Assembly (NCBI RefSeq): GCF_040361195.1
Contig: NZ_APNE01000005.1
Length of the DNA stretch: 64,000 nt
Origin: Salinisphaera hydrothermalis
GTDB taxonomy: Bacteria > Pseudomonadota > Gammaproteobacteria > Nevskiales > Salinisphaeraceae
Direction: 5' to 3' (one strand)
The notes below the pieces were generated by a model that saw nothing but the letters and a program-made list of their open reading frames with translations, was not told the DNA's origin and made no database searches. A program made the position numbers and the translations under genes. The stretch's first letter is position 1; every line of letters starts with the position of its first letter. Of the stretch, positions 1 to 7,364 are shown piece after piece.

Positions 1-235
1 AACCGCGGACGGTCAGATGCAGGTCGGGCCGGCAACCGGTGAGATCCAGTTCGGCCAGCTGCGGACAGTCGACGAGGTCGAGACAGCGCAGATCCGGCTC
101 AGCGATCACGGCCGTCGGGCCGTGATGGCCGAGCAGAAAGGCGCCGTCGGTGTTATCGCGCTTGAGCTTGGGCCGTGCGCCGGAACGACAGCAGGATGGT
201 TGGTGATCAGTGTCGGGGACGGGCGATTGATTCAT
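1..235 (-). CDS. Partial LRR-like hypothetical protein (runs off left edge)
   Basis: The reading frame is open on the minus strand from an ATG at 235 to the window edge, giving at least 78 residues with no stop. After a Cys/Arg-rich head it settles into a leucine-rich pattern (LRCLDLVDCPQL, then AELDLTGCRPDLHL), which looks like the start of leucine-rich repeats. The C-terminal part lies outside the window. It is on the same strand as the small CPYC protein upstream (379-624), 143 bases away, so the two may be cotranscribed. No function is claimed. The frame could be checked only with the missing sequence. Confidence 0.5.
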   Translation of the reverse strand, partial: MNQSPVPDTDHQPSCCRSGARPKLKRDNTDGAFLLGHHGPTAVIAEPDLRCLDLVDCPQLAELDLTGCRPDLHLTVRG

Positions 236-378
236 GGGCGTCGGTCGATTCTCCGGGTTGAAATGAAAAGCGGGCGGCGCGGCGATATCCGGTCGTGATC
301 CAATGGGCCGCGTACGGTGAAGGGGCGGCATGAATACGTGCGAGTCCGCGGATGGGGCCGAAGGCGCGGTCACGCGGA

Positions 379-624
379 TCAACTTTCGATCCGCCAGAAT
401 AGATAGCCCTCCAGTGCCGATAGCAGGTCGTCAGTCAATTCAACGCCCATGGCATCGCCGATGACGGTATCGAGGCCGCAATACGGACAGGTCGCGGTCT
501 GGCCGATCCCGTGATCATCCGGATCCCACCAGGTATCGACGGCGCTAACTTCGAAACGAGTCACGCACACAAAACAGCCGAGCACGCGGCTACGCAGAAT
601 CTGCTCCCGATGCTGCGTACTCAT
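379..624 (-). CDS. Small CPYC-motif cytoplasmic protein, unknown function
   Basis: This is an 81-residue protein. I chose the internal ATG at 624 because the sequence upstream in the same frame is Arg-rich and reads as non-coding shadow. The protein has a Cys pair near the start (GCFVC), a TWWDPDDHG stretch, and a second pair in ATCPYCGLDTVIGD, together resembling a small zinc-ribbon or rubredoxin-like knuckle. There is no signal peptide or membrane segment. It reads towards the partial LRR-like gene. Similar small proteins are usually annotated only as cytoplasmic protein. Metal binding is an inference from the two Cys pairs. Confidence 0.6.
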   Translation of the reverse strand: MSTQHREQILRSRVLGCFVCVTRFEVSAVDTWWDPDDHGIGQTATCPYCGLDTVIGDAMGVELTDDLLSALEGYLFWRIES

Positions 625-951
625 GGCATGCAGACGATGCAAAGTGGGGAGCCCGATGTCGGCAGGTCCGCGTCTCGCGGCGCCGCGCACCGGTCGATGA
701 CCCGACATGCCCCTCAGGCCGGACCGGCGAGCCTGGTGCCCGCGGGACGCCAAGCGTCGCCGTCGGCGATCGGGCCGTGCAGGGCTGGCGAAGGGGCCGT
801 ATGGGCAATCACGCGGCGTCGGAAGCTGTGTCATGCGGCTATGAGACCGCAGTATCGCGACAAACCGTGTCGCAGAGGCCGCCGCTGGCCGATTAAAGGC
901 CGGATTGCCTGTGCGACACTGCTTGTCGGAGACCTATGCGCAAGATGTTTG
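625..951. other. Divergent intergenic region between CPYC gene and WYL regulator
   Basis: These 327 bases separate two divergent genes and should hold both promoters. Frames remain open here in both directions, but the residues are Arg/Ala/Pro-rich and do not continue the domains of either neighbour, so I treat them as shadows. I see no clear inverted repeat that would mark an operator for the WYL protein. Confidence 0.4.
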
Positions 952-1965
952 ATGACCAGTAATCGCGATACGCTTTTCCGCCAATGGAGCATGCTCCGCA
1001 AGATTCCGCGTCATCCGCGCTGGATCACCACCCGGCAGATGACGGCGCATCTCGAGGACGAAGACTTCGCCGTGACGGCCCGCACGGTCGAGCGCGATCT
1101 GGCGAAGTTGTCGACGCTGTTCGGCTATACCTGTGACGAGGCCGGCCCTGGTTACCGCTGGTACTGGCCGACGGGGTTCCGACCGATCGAGATTCCGAGC
1201 CTGGAGCCGAGCACCGCGCTCGCCTTCAATCTCGCCGAACGTCACCTGCAGCCACTGCTGCCGCCCTCCACGCTCGACCTGCTCACGCCCTACTTCGAGC
1301 GCGCCCGAGCGGTGCTTGATGACCTCCCACATAAGCCGCTCAGTCACTGGCGCGACAAGGTCCACGTGATTGGCATCGGGCCGGAACTGGCCTCTGCGCC
1401 GATCGATCCGGCCATCCAGCGTACGGTCTATGCGGCGTTGCTCGAGGAGAAACGGGTCAGGGTCACGTATGAGCCGCGCGGTCAGGATCACACCCGGGAC
1501 TACGAATTCAGTCCGCTGGCGCTGGTCAGCCGGCAGGGCGTGCTCTATCTCGTCGGCCCGCTATGGTCCTACGAGAACGTGGTCCAACTAGCCCTACACC
1601 GGATCCAGTCCGCCGAGATCTTGGACGCGACCATCCATCAACCGGCGGATTTCGAGATCGAGGCTTATATCCGGGAGGCCGGGGAATTCAGCTATCCGAC
1701 CGGTTCCGGCACCATCAAACTCGAACTCGCCCTCGATGAGGCTACGGCCGTTCATCTGGCCGAGCGGCCGCTCAGCACCGACCAGCACATCACGGAGCAC
1801 AGTGACGCCCGGGTCCGCCTGACGGCCACCGTGCTGGATACCGAAGAGCTGACCTGGTGGCTGTTGGGATTTGGGGCCGCCATAGAGGTGATCGGGCCAG
1901 CCAGTCTGCGTCAGCGGATTGTGCAAGCACTGGATGCCGCGGCAACCCAATACGCGATGGGCTGA
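952..1965 (+). CDS. WYL-domain transcriptional regulator
   Basis: A 337-residue regulator with an N-terminal winged-helix segment (roughly residues 1-75, containing WITTRQMTAHL and TARTVERDLAKLS), a linker, then a WYL domain at about 140-225 (AALLEEKRVRVTYEPRG through ALHRIQSAEIL) and a C-terminal WCX-like tail. WYL domains bind nucleotide or nucleic-acid ligands, and such regulators often control phage-defence or DNA-damage genes. The start at 952 fits the first domain residues; longer in-frame starts would add non-conserved sequence. The next gene begins 39 bases downstream on the same strand with a good ribosome binding site, so the regulator probably controls it or is cotranscribed with it. 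Confidence 0.85.
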   Translation: MTSNRDTLFRQWSMLRKIPRHPRWITTRQMTAHLEDEDFAVTARTVERDLAKLSTLFGYTCDEAGPGYRWYWPTGFRPIEIPSLEPSTALAFNLAERHLQPLLPPSTLDLLTPYFERARAVLDDLPHKPLSHWRDKVHVIGIGPELASAPIDPAIQRTVYAALLEEKRVRVTYEPRGQDHTRDYEFSPLALVSRQGVLYLVGPLWSYENVVQLALHRIQSAEILDATIHQPADFEIEAYIREAGEFSYPTGSGTIKLELALDEATAVHLAERPLSTDQHITEHSDARVRLTATVLDTEELTWWLLGFGAAIEVIGPASLRQRIVQALDAAATQYAMG

Positions 1966-2004
1966 TCCGGCACCGATCGCAACATCTCCGACTGAGGATC
2001 CCTG

Positions 2005-2598
2005 ATGCAAATATTCCGCGCCCTGCCGGCACACAAGGCCGCTACCACCGAGTTGCTTCCGCCACGCCCAACTGCCCGTCCGCCGGGCAATGTGCCTTAT
2101 GTCGTCGACAACTTGTGGGAATGGGTGCGCCCATCCCATATGCCCTGTCGACGCCACGCCGTGTATGCCAGCCCCAGTCCGGATCTCGCGCTGGCCAGCG
2201 GGGCGGACGGTTCAAGCGCTTTTCGGGTCAATTTGCCGGGCCGGTTCAAGGCCGCACAGCTCTTGTCGGATACTGACTCGAAATATCACCCGGAATGTCG
2301 CGCGCTGCGTCGCTGGCTGCTCCGGCATCTGGGTCAGTCCTGGATCGAAGAGTCCGCCCAGGCTCGGCATGCACTTGCGCCGCTCTGGATGCCCTGCCTG
2401 CCAGCGGCTGAGACAGACGAGATCCTTGAAATGGCAAGAAACCTGGATACACGAGCGCTTGCGGAGCAGATCCACTACTGGGACGACGTACGCCGGATCG
2501 AGAAAACGGACGACATCGATCCCGAGGGCGGCGAGATCTTTTTTGAACCGTTGGATGGCTACCGGCTCGTGCCGATCCAGCGTTGCCCCCGACGATAA
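2005..2598 (+). CDS. Hypothetical protein, candidate ADP-ribosyltransferase-like fold
   Basis: A 197-residue protein whose ATG follows GAGGA at a spacing of six. The N-terminal half has FRALP, then VPYVVDNLWEWVRP and RRHAVYASPSPDLA; the C-terminal half has YWDDVRRIEKTDDIDPEGGEIFFEP. An early Arg, a Tyr-Ala-Ser strand and a late GEIFFE could correspond to the R-S-E residues of ADP-ribosyltransferases, but that is my inference from spacing only. There is no signal peptide or membrane segment. It follows the WYL regulator by 39 bases. The C-terminal half recurs as a truncated copy at 23524-23850, showing that the gene has been duplicated or mobilised within this chromosome. Function is unknown. 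Confidence 0.6.
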   Translation: MQIFRALPAHKAATTELLPPRPTARPPGNVPYVVDNLWEWVRPSHMPCRRHAVYASPSPDLALASGADGSSAFRVNLPGRFKAAQLLSDTDSKYHPECRALRRWLLRHLGQSWIEESAQARHALAPLWMPCLPAAETDEILEMARNLDTRALAEQIHYWDDVRRIEKTDDIDPEGGEIFFEPLDGYRLVPIQRCPRR

Positions 2599-2667
2599 TT
2601 ATATAGCTCGGATCGCTACACTTATTCCGAAGTCGGTCAATTAACCATCGGGCTCTAGGCTGTGTCG

Positions 2668-3036
2668 TCACGAGATATTAAGCCAGAGGCAGAGACAGGC
2701 GATTTGCGCTTGGGCTAGAAACGACGACAGTCGTTTCGCGTAGCGTGTGGCCAACCCACGCCAGCGTTTGAGTTGCTCGAATGCGTTTTCGACGAGGTGC
2801 CGGTGTTGATACAGCGCGGTATCCAACGCGCGCGGTGTTTTACGATGAACGCGCGATGGAATCTGGACATGCATGCCCTGACTCTGGGCGTGCTCGACAA
2901 TCGCGTTGCTGTCGTAACCTTTGTCTGCAATCAAATGCTCGGCCTCGACCCCGTGGATCAACTCGTCAGCTTCTGCACAATCCGCTCGGGTACCTGACGT
3001 TGTAAGAACTCGGAGCGGCATACCATGCGCATCCAC
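2668..3036 (-). CDS. IS5-family transposase, OrfB part
   Basis: The second frame of the transposase supplies the C-terminal DDE_Tnp_1 half: HLIADKGYDSNAIVEHA carries the second catalytic Asp, and YQHRHLVENAFEQLKRWRGLATRYAK carries the terminal Glu and the Tyr-Arg region. The ATG given is only the first start in this frame. The functional product is expected to be the OrfAB fusion made by -1 frameshifting at the A/G run near 3065. Confidence 0.88.
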   Translation of the reverse strand: MDAHGMPLRVLTTSGTRADCAEADELIHGVEAEHLIADKGYDSNAIVEHAQSQGMHVQIPSRVHRKTPRALDTALYQHRHLVENAFEQLKRWRGLATRYAKRLSSFLAQAQIACLCLWLNIS

Positions 3037-3431
3037 GGCCAGGTGCAGCTTGGTGTTGAGCCCCCTTTTGTACGACCTATCCCGTCATTACCGCCGAGCG
3101 CGCCTGCGGCGGCCGCATGCGCTTTGCAATGGCTGGCATCGATCATCAGCCATTCGAAATCGGGCTCGTCGATCAACACCTCAAGCAGGGCTTCCCAGAT
3201 CCCGCGATCCCGCCAGCGGCAAAAGCGTCGATGCGTGTTCTTCCAGTCGCCATAGGTCGGCGGCAAATCACGCCATGGCGACCCGGTGCGTAAAATCCAC
3301 AGGACCGCATTGACGAATCGGCGATTATCCCGGGCCACGCCGCCCCATTGGCCGGCGCGGCCGGGCAAGTGGGGCTCAATCAACGCCCACTGATGGTCGG
3401 TCAGATCGTGGCGATGTTGGGCGTCTGACAT
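2958..3431 (-). CDS. IS5-family transposase, OrfA part
   Basis: The first frame of the transposase starts at the ATG at 3431 (MSDAQHRHDLTDHQW). It contains the DUF4096-type N-terminal domain (WILRTGSPWRDLPPTYGDW) and the first catalytic Asp in WLMIDASHCKAH. After GRTKGG the frame drifts into unrelated residues. A -1 slip on the AAAAGGGGG run near 3061-3069 restores the expected GRTKGGLNTKLHLAVDAHG reading in OrfB. That repair is the main evidence for programmed frameshifting. Confidence 0.88.
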   Translation of the reverse strand: MSDAQHRHDLTDHQWALIEPHLPGRAGQWGGVARDNRRFVNAVLWILRTGSPWRDLPPTYGDWKNTHRRFCRWRDRGIWEALLEVLIDEPDFEWLMIDASHCKAHAAAAGALGGNDGIGRTKGGSTPSCTWPWMRMVCRSEFLQRQVPERIVQKLTS

Positions 3432-3549
3432 GCTGTGATCGTCGCTCAGGTGTATCCGCACCCTATGAAAACATATCTCGTGACGACACGCCCTAGATCC
3501 GGGGCTAGTCATAAAGCGATAGGGTCGCATAGACAGAATAGTGACTATC

Positions 3550-3583
3550 CCCTGTGAAAACAGGCCTCGTAACGATATGCCCC
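3550..3583. repeat. Vestigial IS terminus related to the IS at 2659-3492
   Basis: The bases around 3555-3583 (GTGAAAACAGGCCTCG, then TAACGATATGCCCC) align with the right end of the neighbouring IS at 3466-3494 (ATGAAAACATATCTCG, then TGACGACACGCCCT). The CTAG target is degraded to CGAG here. It looks like the remaining end of an older related insertion. The rest of 3497-3860 holds no gene I can support. Confidence 0.6.
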
Positions 3584-3772
3584 GAGTCGTGATGAGGCCC
3601 GACGCGCCGGATCAAGCCAAGTAAGACTTCGTGATCCTGTCGAGCACCAAGGTGCGCGAGATGCCCTGCCAAGGGCATTGCTCCGCCGCCGAAATTCTCG
3701 CGCGCCGTGGTCAGTGAGCTCCTGATGGACTCTTACCGAAATGAGCACGCCCGAACCGCGCGCGTTCAGCTA

Positions 3773-3809
3773 TGCGATGCCAGTCGCCTGAGCAGCTACT
3801 GGCATCGCA
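3773..3809. other. 12-bp perfect inverted repeat downstream of hmp
   Basis: TGCGATGCCAGT (3773-3784) is the exact reverse complement of 3798-3809, with a 13-base loop. It lies 50 bases beyond the 3' end of hmp on the minus strand and could end that transcript. No T-run follows on either strand, so a classical intrinsic terminator is not shown. Confidence 0.4.
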
Positions 3810-3860
3810 TCGTTAGTGCGAGATGTCGTCGGCATCGCGTCGAGATTCAGGCTGCTAGAT

Positions 3861-5087
3861 TCAAGCCTCCAATGAGCCCGCGGGTCCGAAGAACTCATAT
3901 TGCCGGTCGCTTGCGGGCACGCCCCGCGCCTCGAGCAGCCGGTCGACATGCGACAGCATCGGCGTCGGGCCACAGAAGTAATAGGTCGCCGCAGCATCGC
4001 CCACCATCGTCTCCAGCAGCGATTGATCGATGAACCCTTCGCTATCGTAGCGGCCGATTTCGCGGTCCTCCGCACGAGGCTCACTGTAACGCACATGCAG
4101 GTGTAGGTTGTGATAGCGAGCGCTGAGTTCCCGCAGCTCATCGGCGAACGCGTGGACCGCGCCATTCAACGCCCCCTGAATAAAAATGATCGGCCGCATC
4201 GCGCTGGATTGCTGCAATGCTCCGTAAAGCATCGAGAGCACCGGGGTCACGCCGATGCCGCCAGCAATGAACACCAGCGGCTTGCGTTCCTCTACCGGCA
4301 GGTCGAGCGTGAACTCGCCGCACGGCGGCGTCAGCGCGATCCGATCGCCAACCTTCAACTGATCGTGCAGGTAGTTTGAGAACATGCCTTCCGGCGCATC
4401 CGCGTCCGGTGCGGTTTCGCGTTTGACGCTGATCCGGTAATACGGCGTACCCGGCGCATTGGACAAGCTGTAATTCCGCTTAAGACGGCGGCCATCTGGC
4501 AAGGTCACATGAACGGCAATGTACTGGCCGGGCTGGTGGGCGGCCAGCGGCTGGCCGTCGGCAGGCTCCAGATACAGCGACACGATGTTGTCGCTGGCCT
4601 GTTCGCGACGGGCAACGACGAAATCCTTCACATCGCGCCAGCCATAGTCACGCTCATGCTGATCGTAGATCTGCTGTTCGCGGTCGATGAATATCTCAGC
4701 CAGTTGTCCATAGGCCGCGCCCCAGGCATCCAAGATCTCGTCGGTGGCGGCCTCGCCGAGCACTTCGCGGATGGAGGCTAGAAGGTTCTCGCCCACGATC
4801 GGATAGTGCTCGGGTCGAATAGTGAGCGACACATGCTTCTGCGCGATCAACTCCACGGCATCACCCAGCGCCTCCAGCTGGTCGATATGCTGCGCATAAG
4901 CCACGATGGCGCCCGCCAAGGCGCGTTGCTGGCTACCCTCGACTTGATGCGCCGGATTAAAGTAATCGCGGACTTCGGGATTGTGTTTGAACATCCGCTC
5001 GTACATATGGCGCGTCAGCGTTTCACCGTGCTCTTGCAGCACCGGTACGGTTTCTTTGATAAGCGCCTTTTGACGATCCGACAGCAT
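3861..5087 (-). CDS. hmp: Flavohemoprotein Hmp, nitric oxide dioxygenase
   Basis: Hmp oxidises NO to nitrate with O2 and NAD(P)H in the cytosol. The 408-residue protein has the three usual modules: a globin (1-140), an FAD-binding domain (about 150-255, containing RNYSLSN) and an NAD-binding domain (FIAGGIGVTPVLSML through YYFCGPTPML). Key globin residues fall at the same numbers as in E. coli Hmp: Tyr29, Gln53, proximal His85 and Tyr95. The start is supported by AAGGAG seven bases upstream. It is divergent from nsrR, whose product is the usual NO-sensing repressor of hmp. Downstream is only IS debris. Confidence 0.97.
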   Translation of the reverse strand: MLSDRQKALIKETVPVLQEHGETLTRHMYERMFKHNPEVRDYFNPAHQVEGSQQRALAGAIVAYAQHIDQLEALGDAVELIAQKHVSLTIRPEHYPIVGENLLASIREVLGEAATDEILDAWGAAYGQLAEIFIDREQQIYDQHERDYGWRDVKDFVVARREQASDNIVSLYLEPADGQPLAAHQPGQYIAVHVTLPDGRRLKRNYSLSNAPGTPYYRISVKRETAPDADAPEGMFSNYLHDQLKVGDRIALTPPCGEFTLDLPVEERKPLVFIAGGIGVTPVLSMLYGALQQSSAMRPIIFIQGALNGAVHAFADELRELSARYHNLHLHVRYSEPRAEDREIGRYDSEGFIDQSLLETMVGDAAATYYFCGPTPMLSHVDRLLEARGVPASDRQYEFFGPAGSLEA

Positions 5088-5132
5088 GAGAAGCTCCTTC
5101 TTTAAATGGCATTTCGCATACCTGTTTTAATC

Positions 5133-5147
5133 GGTATATTATTTACC
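5133..5147. promoter_or_regulatory. Candidate NsrR operator between hmp and nsrR
   Basis: The AT-rich 83-base hmp-nsrR gap contains the imperfect dyad GGTATATTATTTACC. It overlaps a second inverted pair, ATACC (5118-5122) and GGTAT (5133-5137). A dyad in the shared promoter of an NO-sensing Rrf2 repressor and its usual target is a reasonable operator. The exact NsrR consensus for this lineage is not known to me. Confidence 0.45.
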
Positions 5148-5170
5148 AAATTTTATAAGTCAAGCGCTTC

Positions 5171-5626
5171 ATGCAACTGAGCACCCATACAGATTACGCT
5201 CTGCGGCTGCTGATCTATCTGGCGATTGCCGACGGTGAATCGCCCGCCACCGTCCAGGATGCCGCCGCGCGATACCGGGTATCGGCGCACCATATGGCCA
5301 AGGTGGCGCAGACGCTGGTACAGCTCGGCCATGTCAACAGTCGCCGCGGGCGCGGGGGCGGTCTGTCGCTGGCGCGACCGGCCGATACCATCGATGTCGG
5401 CGCGCTGGTGCGTCAGACCGAAAACCTGACCCTGCTGGAATGTTTCGGGCCGAACTCGACCTGCCCCATCGACCCGGCCTGCCGACTCAAAGGCCTGCTG
5501 GGCCGCGCACAGAACGCATTTCTCGAAACCCTGGACGGTCACACCATAGCCGACCTAGTCGGCAACGCCGCGGAGCTACGAGCCTTGCTACGGCCCGAGA
5601 ATGACGTTGTACCCACCCCGGAGTAA
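5171..5626 (+). CDS. nsrR: NsrR, Rrf2-family NO-sensing repressor
   Basis: A 151-residue Rrf2 protein with an N-terminal winged helix (MQLSTHTDYALRLLIYLA; recognition-helix region VSAHHMAKVAQTLVQLG) and the beta-wing RGRGGGLSLARP. Three Cys residues at 91, 98 and 104 (ECFGPNSTCPIDPAC) are placed as in the Fe-S cluster loop of E. coli NsrR. The family loses DNA binding when NO nitrosylates the cluster, releasing targets such as hmp. The gene is divergent from hmp and is followed after three bases by a nitronate monooxygenase gene, so those two are likely cotranscribed. Confidence 0.93.
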   Translation: MQLSTHTDYALRLLIYLAIADGESPATVQDAAARYRVSAHHMAKVAQTLVQLGHVNSRRGRGGGLSLARPADTIDVGALVRQTENLTLLECFGPNSTCPIDPACRLKGLLGRAQNAFLETLDGHTIADLVGNAAELRALLRPENDVVPTPE

Positions 5627-5629
5627 TCC

Positions 5630-6574
5630 ATGCATACCGCTGTGACCCGTCTACTGGGTATCCAGCATCCCGTTCTGCTCGCGCCCATGGGCGGCGTCTC
5701 CGGCGGCCAACTTGCGCGCGCCGTGAGCAATGCCGGCGGGCTTGGGTTAATTGGCGCGGGTTACGGCGACGCCGACTGGCTGGCACAGGAGATGACGCAC
5801 TGCCGCGATTGTCGTTTCGGGGTGGGCTTCATCACTTGGTCCCTAGACGCCAAGCCAGCACTACTGGAACAAGTGCTGGCGCAATCGCCGGCCGCCATCA
5901 TGTTCTCTTTTGGCGATTGCGCTGCCTATATCCCCCGCGTGCATGAAGCCGGCGCACTAGCAATATGCCAGGTTCAGACGCTAAGCGATGCGCGCCGCGC
6001 GGCCGAAACAGGGGCCGATCTGATCGTGGCTCAGGGCACCGAGGGCGGCGGCCACGGCGCCACACGCAGCACTTTCAGCCTCGTTCCCGCCGTGGTGGAC
6101 GCGGTCGCCCCGGTACCGGTCGTTGCGGCCGGCGGTGTAGCCGACGGTCGCGGGCTGGCCGCTGCACTCATGCTCGGGGCCTCAGGCGTTCTCGTGGGCA
6201 CTCGGCTCTATGCAAGCGACGAAGCGCTCGGCCTGCCGGCAGCCAAGCAGGCGATCGTGCATCACGGCGGCGACCAGACGCTGCGCACGCGTGTCTTCGA
6301 TATCGTACGCGGCTACGACTGGGGCCACTATACCGGCCGCGTGATCGACAATGGCTTCACCCGGGACTGGCATACGCGGGAAGCGGCACTGGCCGAGTCC
6401 GTCGACAGCGAACGCCAGCGCTACCAAGAAGCTGTAGCCCGGGGCGATGCCGAGACGGCCGTATTGTTCGCCGGCGAGGCGATCGATCTGATCGATGAGA
6501 TCGAACCGGCCGCCGAAATCGTCAACCGCATTGTTACCCAAGCCGATGCGGCACTAGAGTGGAAGCCTGGTTGA
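5630..6574 (+). CDS. Nitronate monooxygenase (NPD-type, FMN-dependent)
   Basis: A 314-residue TIM-barrel flavoprotein. Recognisable pieces are HPVLLAPMGGVSGGQLARAVSNAGGLGLIG at the N-terminus (FMN phosphate and substrate side), GTEGGGHGA with the conserved His-containing loop, and VPVVAAGGVADGRGLAAALMLGASGVLVGTRL, the classic FMN-binding end of the barrel. The family oxidises toxic alkyl nitronates to carbonyl compounds and nitrite. Its GGAG Shine-Dalgarno overlaps the 3' end of nsrR, three bases apart. That coupling suggests NO/nitro stress control by NsrR. The exact substrate is not inferable. Confidence 0.9.
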   Translation: MHTAVTRLLGIQHPVLLAPMGGVSGGQLARAVSNAGGLGLIGAGYGDADWLAQEMTHCRDCRFGVGFITWSLDAKPALLEQVLAQSPAAIMFSFGDCAAYIPRVHEAGALAICQVQTLSDARRAAETGADLIVAQGTEGGGHGATRSTFSLVPAVVDAVAPVPVVAAGGVADGRGLAAALMLGASGVLVGTRLYASDEALGLPAAKQAIVHHGGDQTLRTRVFDIVRGYDWGHYTGRVIDNGFTRDWHTREAALAESVDSERQRYQEAVARGDAETAVLFAGEAIDLIDEIEPAAEIVNRIVTQADAALEWKPG

Positions 6575-6584
6575 GCGGACGGTG

Positions 6585-6779
6585 TCAGCGTGCGTCGTCA
6601 TGCAAGGCATCCGTCAGTACCGCGCGTAGATCGAGCCGGTCTATGGCCCCGAGCGCGGCTTCCAGCGCCCCTTCGGCACACAGCCCTGCGATCGCCGCCT
6701 CCTGGTAACCCGCGCGCGCGGCTTCGATACAGGCCGAGCGCACGCGCTCGGCCGTCCTGAGTTCCCGGTCGTCACTCAT
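6585..6779 (-). CDS. Small acidic helical protein, unknown function
   Basis: A 64-residue acidic, alanine-rich protein (ERVRSACIEAARAGYQEAAIAGLCAEGALEAALGAI). It overlaps the end of the DUF488 gene by eight bases in an ATGAGTGA junction, which argues for translational coupling. Short proteins of this type are often labelled acetyltransferase in genomes, but nothing in these residues shows a GNAT fold. It probably works with, or is expressed together with, the DUF488 protein. Confidence 0.65.
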   Translation of the reverse strand: MSDDRELRTAERVRSACIEAARAGYQEAAIAGLCAEGALEAALGAIDRLDLRAVLTDALHDDAR

Positions 6780-7128
6780 CGTCGCCCTCGAGATAATCCG
6801 CCAGCACCACAGCGTTGTTATGTTCAGTATCGCGCGCTGCGAACAACAACGTCAGCCCTTCATGACGAGCATGTTCGCGCAGCGCCTCGAGCAACTGACC
6901 ATCCGTCTCATCGAGCTCCGCCCGATATGCCGCGCTGAACTCAGCCCAGCGCTCGCGGTCATGACCGAACCAGCGGCGCAGCTCGTTCGAAGGCGCCAGT
7001 TCCTTCAGCCAGGCATCGAGCTTCGCTTTATCCTTGGCTACACCCCGCGGCCATATTCGATCCACGAGCGCACGATAACCATCCTCGTCAGCCGCTTCTT
7101 CATAGACCCGTTTCAAGCGGATACGCAT
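6772..7128 (-). CDS. DUF488 family protein
   Basis: A 118-residue protein of the DUF488 (YeaO-like) type: IRLKRVYEEAADEDGYRALVDRIWPRGVAKDKAKLDAWLKELAPSNELRRWFGHDRERWAEF is the characteristic N-terminal half, shown here only to anchor the DRxWPRG motif and the LxxWFGHD motif. I chose the ATG at 7128 over an earlier in-frame start because GGAGGAG sits just upstream. The family is uncharacterised biochemically. It is translationally coupled to the small gene at 6585-6779. Confidence 0.85.
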   Translation of the reverse strand: MRIRLKRVYEEAADEDGYRALVDRIWPRGVAKDKAKLDAWLKELAPSNELRRWFGHDRERWAEFSAAYRAELDETDGQLLEALREHARHEGLTLLFAARDTEHNNAVVLADYLEGDDE

Positions 7129-7364
7129 GGGCTGCTCCTCCCGAACAATCCTGACCGGATAACGCCATCCCGAGGTAGGTGGCGTCAATCAGCGACCTGA
7201 CGCACTGCGATATACCCCCGGTGTCGGTGCCCGCGATGAGCGAAGTTTGCATGACCTGAAAGATCAAGGCGCTCATGCCAACCCTGCTGAAACGCCCCCC
7301 GCGCCTTTTGTAATGAAAGCCAGCGCATCGGCAGCCTCGAAAAGCTGAATGGCAAACGGCCAGG

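Larger units (their letters stand above)
2659..3492 (-). mobile_element. Complete IS5-family insertion sequence (IS427/IS1031-like group)
   Basis: An 834-bp element flanked on both sides by CTAG (2655-2658 and 3493-3496), the target duplicated by this IS5 subgroup. The terminal inverted repeats share GTGTCGTCACGAGATAT, with two mismatches among the first three bases. It encodes one transposase split over two frames on the minus strand and joined by a likely programmed -1 frameshift. Ends, target site and both frames look intact, so it may still be active. It sits between the accessory patch at 1-2.6 kb and the nitrate/NO block. Confidence 0.9.

Noticed and set aside
17..298. Plus-strand 93-residue frame at the left edge
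   Set aside because: It is antisense to the minus-strand LRR-like frame, which has the more protein-like composition.
511..951. N-terminal extension of the WYL regulator
   Set aside because: The frame is open, but the residues are Arg/Ala/His-rich and antisense to the CPYC gene, with no domain content.
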